Source: Psychrobacter sp. I-STPA10
GTDB lineage: Bacteria; Pseudomonadota; Gammaproteobacteria; Pseudomonadales; Moraxellaceae
Assembly: GCF_021012795.1 (NCBI RefSeq)
Contig: NZ_VFYU01000004.1
Coordinates: 1 to 64,000 of the forward strand
Direction: 5' to 3'
Length of the DNA: 64,000 bases
Shown: piece by piece, positions 63,684-64,000 of the stretch
Numbering within the stretch: the first letter of the stretch is position 1
How the letters are laid out: every line of letters starts with the position of its first letter
Translations under genes and position numbers: made by a program
Notes under the pieces: generated by a model
What the model was told of the DNA's origin: nothing
Database searches by the model: none
Seen by the model: only the letters and a program-made list of their open reading frames with translations

Positions 63684-64000
63684 ATGACACTACAGGTACT
63701 GGTATCGTGTTTATGTAGCTCTAGTGTTTTAGCGAGTAATAATGCCTCACTACAAATTAATACAGTTAAGAGTTTGTATAATCAATGCATTGGTTACGAG
63801 AAAGAGAATAGAAGAAATATTGACAATCCTTACTATGAAAGTAAGGATTGTCGAGAAATTCTATATAAACTTGCAAGCAATGACTTTAAAAAAGCAATAG
63901 CTATGGAAAAAGATTTTGAAAAAAAATATTTTAATGAGGGATATATATGTGATGCTATATATATATGGGATTCGCAAGACCCAGATTATAATGCTAAACT
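63684..64000 (+). CDS. Exported protein, partial (runs off the window)
   Basis: An open frame of 105 codons to the window end from ATG 63684; a TTG at 63666 would add six residues. Signal peptide-like MTLQVLVSCLCSSSVLA, then a Lys/Asp/Tyr-rich mature part with two Cys (QCIGYEKEN, SKDCREIL) and a further YICDAIYIWD. The family is not recognised. Strongly AT-rich codon use relative to the MFS gene. No clear ribosome site. Confidence 0.5.
   Translation, partial: MTLQVLVSCLCSSSVLASNNASLQINTVKSLYNQCIGYEKENRRNIDNPYYESKDCREILYKLASNDFKKAIAMEKDFEKKYFNEGYICDAIYIWDSQDPDYNAK

Overview
The window looks like a chromosomal segment from a low-to-moderate GC gamma-proteobacterium of the family Moraxellaceae, with a Psychrobacter/Moraxella osloensis-like gene content. 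The reasons are the gene complement (ruvC, fxsA, hflX, folP, sdhE-ygfX, tsaB, dapD), a recognisable gamma-proteobacterial 6S RNA, and tRNA genes that encode their own CCA. The genus is an inference: no ribosomal RNA or species marker is present.

Layout: 1-6.8 kb holds 6S RNA, fxsA, ruvC, and single genes for a META/DUF4377 lipoprotein, GST, 1-Cys peroxiredoxin, GNAT and periplasmic rhodanese. 6.9-12 kb has a CPBP membrane protease and an HscC-type Hsp70 followed by a membrane J-domain protein. 12-14.2 kb has a divergent esterase/lipoprotein pair around shared dyads. 14.4-21.3 kb is a metal-acquisition locus: a ZnuD-like TonB receptor preceded by a 9-bp tandem repeat and two Zur-like boxes, then two very His-rich lipoproteins (propeller-like plus LRR; AztD-like propeller). 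21.5-32.8 kb is a urease locus on the minus strand, ureD-ureA-ureBC ... ureEFG. UreB and UreC are fused into one 742-residue chain, the cluster is interrupted by pncB, DUF2238 and DUF4291 genes, and an NCS1-type permease with a C-terminal Cys4 knuckle lies upstream. 33-38 kb holds an OlsB-like acyltransferase, hflX, lrgA-lrgB, a DUF2059 protein and a YciA-like thioesterase. 38.4-39.5 kb has a duplicated tRNA-Asn transcription unit and a small RHH-like protein. 39.7-44.4 kb is an iron/siderophore uptake operon (TonB receptor, DUF3649-like, PepSY, DUF3325-like) with a Fur-like box. 44.7-48.3 kb holds a lipoprotein, tRNA-Ser and three orphan genes, one internally duplicated. 48.6-64 kb is mostly housekeeping: Epd/GAPDH-like, Pif1-like helicase, folP, sdhE-ygfX, a DUF937 protein, ODP-type metallo-beta-lactamase fold, tsaB, dapD, a hydrolase and a Fur-boxed MFS exporter. 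It also contains an Rnl1-type RNA ligase, an AT-rich zinc-ribbon membrane protein and a partial secreted protein running off the end.

At least four families of short non-coding repeats with terminal inverted repeats (MITE-like) are scattered through the intergenic spaces. They often lie directly at gene 3' ends and in two cases include the stop codon itself. No transposase gene, CRISPR array, prophage or rRNA operon is visible.

Functionally the window is rich in metal handling: Zn(II) uptake, Ni-dependent urease with a His-rich UreE, and siderophore/iron uptake. The most unusual items are the beta-alpha urease fusion, the His-rich LRR/propeller lipoproteins beside ZnuD, the Rnl1-like ligase and the recurring repeat families.
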